Shown piece after piece: positions 58,630 to 64,000 of a stretch of DNA of 64,000 nt. The stretch is from the NCBI GenBank assembly GCA_021613375.1, contig CM038706.1, positions 27,655,866 through 27,719,865 of the forward strand, read 5' to 3'. The stretch comes from Megaleporinus macrocephalus. Its lineage: Eukaryota; Chordata; Actinopteri; Characiformes; Anostomidae. A program made the position numbers and the translations under genes. The notes beneath the pieces are model-generated. The model was not told the DNA's origin, searched no databases, and was given only the letters and a program-made list of their open reading frames with translations. Position 1 is the first letter of the stretch, and every line of letters begins with the position of its first letter.

Positions 58630-59480
58630 GTTAGACCTTAATTGACTAGTTAGGCCTGGTTAGCCAGGTCCAGAATTGCTGTTAGAAACTGTCAGAAGAC
58701 AACTATTCCAGGGTGTAATAAATTCTTCGACTCTTTAAACTTTGTACTAGCACTCATCAACCACTGGCTCCTCTGAGCAGCTGCTTGAAGATCTGAGAAT
58801 TGAGCTCACTGATGCCTACACATCAGCGAAAGACCTTAAAAAGATATCAGCGTGCTTCAATCTCACAATTTCCACTCTCCAAAATTTCCACTATCCGAAT
58901 TCTCAGTAAAATCGTAGCCCCTAAAACAAAATCTGCTTAAAGACCAAGAAAACTCTCAGACAGAACAGCTTGTGATCAGCGGAAGCAGTGTGCAGTGCTA
59001 TTGCACAAATACAATTTGTGGAGCCTCAGCAGGACGGCTTACCTGCAACCTGATCACAAAAGTCAACATCTAAGGCATGCATCTGGGTATGTCACAGCCA
59101 TTCTGTTAAAAACAAGTGATGTGCACTGCTGAAGTAAAAACAGAACTCTTTGGCTTCAATCACCAACAACATAGTCAGAGAAGTTTGAAGAAAAGCACAC
59201 CGTACCCAATGTTATGTATGATGTGGCTCTGTTATGCTTTGTGGTCATGTACTAGTAGATGACTGAATGGATTCCACTAAATATCATCAAATTCTGGATG
59301 CAAATGTGAGACAGTCAGTCAATAAACTGAAGATGAAATGAAGCAGGGTTTCACAACAGGACAATGATTCTGAACACACCTCAAAATCCACCATGAATTA
59401 CATCTACAAGCGCAATTTGAAGCTTTTGGCTCAACCATCACAGTCTCCTGAAAAACAAGAATAGAAGACCCCTAGCTTGC
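58630..59480 (+). mobile_element. Tc1/mariner remnant, second lineage
   Basis: The left part (ggttagccaggtccagaatt, cactggctcctctgagcagc, gatctgagaattgagctcac) fits the N-terminal region of a fish Tc1-like transposase gene. At 59351-59460 the plus strand reads SQQDNDSEHTSKSTMNYIYK and on to PSQSPE. It keeps the second catalytic Asp (codon 59360-59362) before a stop. Frame breaks and lost segments separate these parts and the terminal repeats were not identified. Confidence 0.65.
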
Positions 59481-59489
59481 TAGTCACAG

Positions 59490-59790
59490 GCAATCTAAAT
59501 CATCTATTGCTGCAGTTTGTGTTGGTCATCTTTCATTAGTGGACGCTGCCCACAGGACGCTGTTGGCTGGATGTTTTTGGTGGGTGGTCTATTATTGGTC
59601 CAGCAGTGAAGCTGAAGTGTTTAAAACTCCAGCAGCAATGCTCTGGTGGTCCTGTGGGCGTCCTGATCATTGAAGAACAATATGCAGAGAAACAGAACTG
59701 TGGTCTGTAATTGTGTGGATTGTGTGGAGCTTATAAAATAGACAATAAATGTAGATTCAGGGTGAGTCTAACAAATAACGTTCTTAGTGA
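59490..59790 (-). mobile_element. Foldback element fragment
   Basis: ctggtggtcctgtgggcgtc, then gaagaacaatatgcagagaa and gtggagcttataaaatagac, match in inverted orientation the left part of the element at 45951-46545 (accaccacagagc, gagaaacag, gagctgata). The left side (gtggacgctgcccacaggac) continues the same family. Confidence 0.6.
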
Positions 59791-60109
59791 GTGTATATGT
59801 GCACTACTATTCAAGGCCACAATTCATATTGGATTTGTTATGTGTTAGATGTGTTAAAATGAAAAGGTGCAGCGGTGTATTCTCTATGCAAGATGCATTT
59901 GGTTAGTTTCACTAAGAAAATCAACAAAACATGTCATGTGACAATGGGTGCCCAAACGTTATATAATATAATATGTATATAATATGAGACATATGTATGA
60001 CCCCACATTCTCACATTCTGACGCTTTATAAAAGTCAACCCGTATGTGTACATATGTGAGTTTGGAGTGGACAGTGGCAGTGGAGAGGTGGATTCCGGTG
60101 GGCTCTGGG
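59791..60109. other. Spacer, nothing recognised
   Basis: AT-rich with a tataatataatatgtatata-like run near 59960-59985. Confidence 0.5.
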
Positions 60110-60690
60110 GAGCCGTCAGCACGGTCATGCTCCCTGTGCGCCCCTCTGAAGCCCTCGCACTGTCTGTTCCACATTAAAGTTTACTCCCATCGCGCCAGAA
60201 GGCTCTTCTTTATGAAGGCATAAATTACCCACGTAATTACACCATATGCAGCCCTCCCAAAACAATGGCTGTCTCTGATGAATATTAAACACGCTCGGAG
60301 GCTCGTCGAGAGACAGAGTCACGCATGTGCGTAAGACTAGGCTGTGGCCGCGTATGTGTACATAATAAATAGAGCATCATCAATTGTGGGCTGTTCCTAC
60401 AGCTCATCTTAATTTACATTGAGCCATGAATCAATAAGGTTTCGTGTAAACACAGCTTAGCAGCGGAATAAAGACCTCCCTTCTTCAGGCCTGATATAAA
60501 TGACGGGTCAGGGTGTGTACATTAGAAGTGCTGAGTGATTGAGGTTGCAGCGCAATACTCCGGCTGCGAAGCTCACTCAGCAGAGTTATGGCTGTGTTTG
60601 GATTTCAAAGCCGCTACCCAGTGGAGTAATGGCCGTGTATAAACAGTTATATTAGGAACGTATCACGCCTTCTTAGCTAAAGAGTAAACT
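60110..60690. promoter_or_regulatory. Possible enhancer with SOX and homeodomain motifs
   Basis: Repeat-free, balanced composition. Contains acccacgtaattaca (about 60229-60242), ACAATGG (SOX class, 60262-60268), catcatcaattgtggg (about 60375) and cttaatttacattgagcc. A CpG-containing segment lies at 60290-60350. No coding frame was seen. The motif classes are established; activity is inferred. Confidence 0.4.
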
Positions 60691-60798
60691 TGAAAAGAAG
60701 AGTGATGTCACGGACAGGCAGGCTGTCAACGTGTTAAAGGCAATGTTGGAAAAAAGCAAAACAAAACACGAGGATGAATATGACTCACTCTCTCGCCC

Positions 60799-60821
60799 TC
60801 TCTCTCTCTCTCTCTCTCTCT
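60799..60821 (+). repeat. (CT)n run
   Basis: About 11 uninterrupted CT units. Confidence 0.9.
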
Positions 60822-61050
60822 TTCTTGCATTTCATTTCATTTCAGCTGGCATGCCCATATTAAGCTGCAGCATAGGTGTAGATTTAAGGGGGCACAGTGG
60901 TAAGCGACCCACCATTGTTTATTTTTGGTTTAAAGCAGCAGACATTTGCACTGTGTCCATTTTTATGACAAATGGACCAATAGGATGGTATAGAGTTTAA
61001 AATGATTTAGAATAAAACACTGTTACTTTGAATGAAATACAAAGTTAATT

Positions 61051-62410
61051 GGTCTGTCTCACCTAGTGAGTGTCTAAGTAGGCTGTCTATGTAGGCAGCT
61101 GTTTAAGTAGCAGCGCTCTGTCTGACATCTCTCCTCATAAACAGATTACTGAGACGCTCCAGCAACTACGTCATGTTTTGTTACCGCCCACTGCAAGCGA
61201 CCAGAGTTTTAGCTGGTTGCTAAGCTACCGGCCTGCAATCCAAAACAATAGCCCGAGGCTTAAAAATTCGCTAGCATAAATGCTAATAGCTTGAGTATAA
61301 AAAACGGCATAATGGTCAACGACTCATGCAAAGTTGCAAATAAAATGCTTTTTTTGTGTGGTTGTATGACAGGAAACATTAAAACACCAGAGAAAATCGG
61401 AATAACTTACATTTGAAGGTGACTTCTCCGCTAGTAGCTCCGCTTTTGTCTGCTATGTTGGGGAAAAGTTCTACCTGCGTTGCATCATGGGATTGGCTTA
61501 GCGGCTAAGAAAGCATTCGATGCTTCCTTAAAATCGGGGCAAATAAAGTGCCTAATGCCCAGTTCACTCTACACGATTTTAGCCTGTTTTTCAGTCGCCG
61601 ACTGTTTTTTGTAGATCGCCGACAAAAACCTCTGCTCGGAGGCAAATCGCCGAACACGCTCGCTCAGTCGTGTAGTGTGAACCGCTAAAAAGACTCTCGC
61701 CAACCTGTCACCGAGTGATCGTTGACTAATCGCAGACGCGATTGTTTAATATCTAGGCCAGTCGGCGACTGTCACTCAACAGCAGCGTCTAGCTACAACC
61801 AATAGGATCGCTAGACAGAACTGCACCACTGTTCATGCAATATCACAGCGGTTGCGGGCGACACGTACGATTTCATTGATAAAATATTTACCTCCAACTC
61901 TCTCTGCAGAACAGACAGCCCCTGCTGGCCCCGTGCCTTTATATATTTTCATAATTTTTTCTTCTTTTTTGCAGATCAGCGCAGTGACTACTTGTATCGC
62001 TGGTTTTTTGACGTCTGTTTTGGAAATAGTGTATGTTCTACGTGGTATCGCTAGCTCTCACATGCGTTTAGTTTTCGCGTATTCTCGTGAGAAAAAACGT
62101 GTTTTTGGATCAAAGCCAGATGAGTCTGCAATTCTCCAGAGTAAAAGTTGTGTAATTCGTGACCCCGTGTTGCTGATCAGTCATGTAGTGTGAAATCCAC
62201 AACAACTGAAAGACTCGCGATTACAGCACAACCAGTCCTGTAGTGTGAACGACACAAAAACCTGACGACTCAAACAGTCGTGTAGTGTGAACCAGGCATT
62301 AGTATGATTAAGGTATCTAAGATTTGGGACAGCCTACATGTCGGGAGTGCGCATACTATGACGTAAAATGCTGTCTATGTAGGCAGCTCACGAGGTTTTG
62401 AGACACACCC
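61051..62410. mobile_element. Inverted-repeat element, interrupted by a MITE
   Basis: The left end reads ggtctgtctcacctagtgag with ctgtctatgtaggcagct just inside. The right end, read in reverse, starts gggtgtgtctcaaaacctcg with gagctgcctacatagacagc inside. The ctgtctatgtaggcagct word occurs on the plus strand at both ends, so the structure has both inverted termini and a shared subterminal word. About 600 bp remain after removing the insert at 61552-62302. No coding frame and no clear target duplication. Confidence 0.6.
61552..62302. mobile_element. MITE nested in the element at 61051-62410
   Basis: Inverted ends: ctaatgcccagttcactcta-cacga on the left and ctaatgcctggttcacacta-cacgac as reverse complement of the right. 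The motif cagtc-tgtagtgtgaa occurs four times in the same orientation (about 61666, 62178, 62233, 62275), three of them clustered near the right end. Such subterminal motifs are typical transposase-binding sites. A 113-codon frame (61852-62193) has no transposase features. Superfamily undetermined. Confidence 0.75.
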
Positions 62411-62860
62411 AATAACATTTTTCTTTCTTCTTTACTTTTTAAATACAAAACCAAAACAATAAAAATGAACTTGGGGTTGCTCAGGCGATTTAAGCCTTTT
62501 GTCGACTAGTCGCATGGTCGCCTCAAAGAAGATAAACTGTATGTATCGAGATGATTTCAGGGGCCACATCTGTGGTTTTCTGAAGGTTAGCAATGCAATT
62601 ATCAGCAATGCAATTTGCAACATTCTGCACATTTTCCAGCTCAGGTGAGGGGAAACGAAAGTTGTGGTACATAATGGTAAACCTAACAAGTAAATTGCAC
62701 TGCAATTTGGATCAAAGAACAGAAATAAGAACTGCAGTGAGAAATAGACAGTAAGTTGAGGTATTTTACAAACATATTATCAACATATTTGACATACACT
62801 TGTATTTGAGTGTTGTGTCACATAGTGTACCTCTACTGTGAAAGATACACCTTATTGGAT
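62411..62860. other. Spacer, nothing firmly recognised
   Basis: The word gtcgactagtcgcatggtcg near 62500 looks like part of a DNA-transposon end, but it is isolated. Confidence 0.4.
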
Positions 62861-62864
62861 GGAG

Positions 62865-63100
62865 GTTTATCACTTCAGAGAACACAGATCAACTGCTAGA
62901 CAGCCCAATGCTCGGGGGATTTACACCCCTCTAGCCCACCACTGGCTTGATTGGGCTCATGTGTGGCTAATCAAGAACATAAATTGTAAATGTATTTAAG
63001 AGTAGGCTTTTTGAGAACCTCAAAGTAGCTGAATACACTGATTAGAAGGCAAGTCTGCCAGACACAGACACTATCTGAATACTTTTGGATGAATAGCTTA
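62865..63100 (+). mobile_element. Tc1-type MITE fragment
   Basis: cagcccaatgctcgggggat followed by ttacacccctctagccca, then aagtagctgaatacactgat and a terminal atacttttggatgaatag, match the layout of fish Tc1-type MITEs related to those at 27777 and 37289. The left end is missing. Confidence 0.55.
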
Positions 63101-63146
63101 CGTTTCATGTGTGCTACTGTCTTTCATTCTGTCTGTCTGTCTCTCT

Positions 63147-63150
<4 letters not shown>

Positions 63151-63199
<49 letters not shown>
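63151..63199 (+). repeat. (CT)24 microsatellite
   Basis: About 49 bp of uninterrupted CT, preceded by gtctgtctgtctctctt. Confidence 0.95.
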
Positions 63200-63201
<2 letters not shown>

Positions 63202-63640
63202 GGTGGCTACTCCAGTCAGCTAGCTGGTAGAATCATTAGTTAGCACACAGTTAATTATGGCCTCCTGCTAAGTGAGGTAAGAGGTGAAAAACTGATAACA
63301 GCCATAACAGCATTAACAGCACATTTACAGGGGTTTGGAGAGGCGAGTACAGCAGGAGCACTTTAAAGCCGCAGGGAATCTAAATTTGTGACTTACGTAC
63401 GTATGTAGATGTAGATATTTGTGTATTTCTCCTTATTTCTCTCCTTTCCATGCAAACTATCTGGTCCTAATTTTGGGTAATGCTAAGACCAATCACGAGG
63501 CTGATGTCTCTGGCCCCGCCCACACAAAACATTTTCAGCATCAAAGAAACTTAGCTTGCTGAAATTAACCCAGCAAGCTAGATCACATGTCTGTAGTTGC
63601 ATTCATTCCTTTATCCTTGCATCAGCATTCCTTCCATCTG
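63200..63640. other. Spacer, nothing recognised
   Basis: Mixed sequence without frames or repeats; contains acgtacgta at about 63396-63404. Confidence 0.5.
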
Positions 63641-63815
63641 TATGAACGTTTTTCTTTTTTTTTGCATGTTCCATCCATTTGTTTGTCCATCTCCCATCCG
63701 TCCATCTTCACGTCTGTTTGTTGCTTCATTTGTCAATCTTCACGTCTGTTCCTCTGTTCCTTCTTGTGTTGCTTTGTTAGTCCATCTGCACATCTGTTCT
63801 TCTGTGACTTTTTTG
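63641..63815 (+). repeat. Degenerate pyrimidine-rich (tccatc / cttcacgtctgtt) array
   Basis: catcttcacgtctgttt at about 63702, caatcttcacgtctgttc at about 63733 and ccatctgcacatctgttc at about 63782 repeat a common unit at irregular spacing, mixed with tccatc words. Two overlapping 93-94-codon frames across it (63587-63878) are low-complexity and not convincing genes. Confidence 0.65.
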
Positions 63816-64000
63816 GGTCGTTTGGTGCGTCACATAAAAAAAAGCTGGATAATGATGTTAGTTTTGTATGAGGGATGAACCAGGCTCTTCTCTGTTCTCA
63901 GATTCTTCTGATCAGCGGGTTTTTATCATATTTATAACTTATATTTTTTATGCAAGCTTTGCTGGATATTTTTATATAACACTCAACTTTATTACCATAC
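63816..64000. other. End spacer, nothing recognised
   Basis: AT-rich; no structure seen before the window ends. Confidence 0.5.

Noticed and set aside
61852..62193. 113-codon frame inside the nested MITE as a transposase
   Set aside because: No catalytic motif or DNA-binding domain, and it spans subterminal repeat motifs.
63587..63878. Cysteine- and phenylalanine-rich frames of 93-94 codons
   Set aside because: They are two overlapping registers of a degenerate pyrimidine-rich repeat.

Overview
This window looks like a gene-poor stretch of a teleost fish genome. The evidence is the repeat content. There are several unrelated Tc1/mariner remnants, short TTAA-flanked and hAT-type non-autonomous elements, a fish-type tRNA-derived SINE and long dinucleotide runs, on an AT-rich background with no prokaryote-like gene packing. 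The repeat mix resembles what I recall from otophysan fishes (characins, catfishes), but this is an impression and no database was searched. No open reading frame in any of the six frames reads like a host protein. The longest ones (about 220-300 codons, minus strand, 22.95-23.90 kb) are translations of a purine/pyrimidine tract. I therefore read the window as an intergenic gene desert or a very large intron.

Layout. 0.7-1.3 kb: a TTAA-flanked MITE (family A). 3.7-4.4 kb: a GA/CT-rich, GC-richer block. 5.5-6.4 kb: an element bounded by a perfect 12-bp inverted repeat. 7.4-9.1 kb: a GC-richer block, a second TTAA MITE and a family A relative. 10.2-12.2 kb: two possible regulatory blocks, a 43-bp minisatellite and a G-run cluster. 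14.5-19.3 kb: DNA-transposon debris and a duplicated motif. 20.8-21.8 kb: a degenerate CTAG-rich array. 21.9-23.8 kb: a possible regulatory block followed by an ~870-bp polypurine tract. 25.5-31.1 kb: a transposon-rich zone with an antisense Tc1 remnant, a Tc1 MITE, a full-length but dead Tc1 copy and a 176-bp hAT MITE with an exact 8-bp target duplication. 31.1-37.0 kb: possible regulatory blocks, microsatellites and AT-rich spacer. 37.0-38.0 kb: a second family A MITE split by a Tc1-type MITE. 38.2-45.9 kb: spacer, a hairpin element, a G-run and another Tc1 remnant. 45.9-46.9 and 50.1-50.4 kb: a foldback element and two SINE copies. 47.4-60.7 kb: possible regulatory blocks alternating with repeats, including a near-perfect ~275-bp duplication at 56.8-57.4 kb. 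61.0-62.4 kb: a MITE nested inside another inverted-repeat element. 62.9-64 kb: a Tc1 MITE fragment and pyrimidine microsatellites.

How it fits together. There are no operons or collaborating genes to describe. The readable content is a layered record of transposon insertion, including two clear nestings, between GC-richer, repeat-free islands. Those islands hold homeodomain, POU, SOX and TCF/LEF-like motifs. Such islands are what long-range enhancers of a distant developmental gene would look like, but conservation cannot be seen from a single sequence, so each carries low confidence. I did not find an undescribed multi-gene system here.
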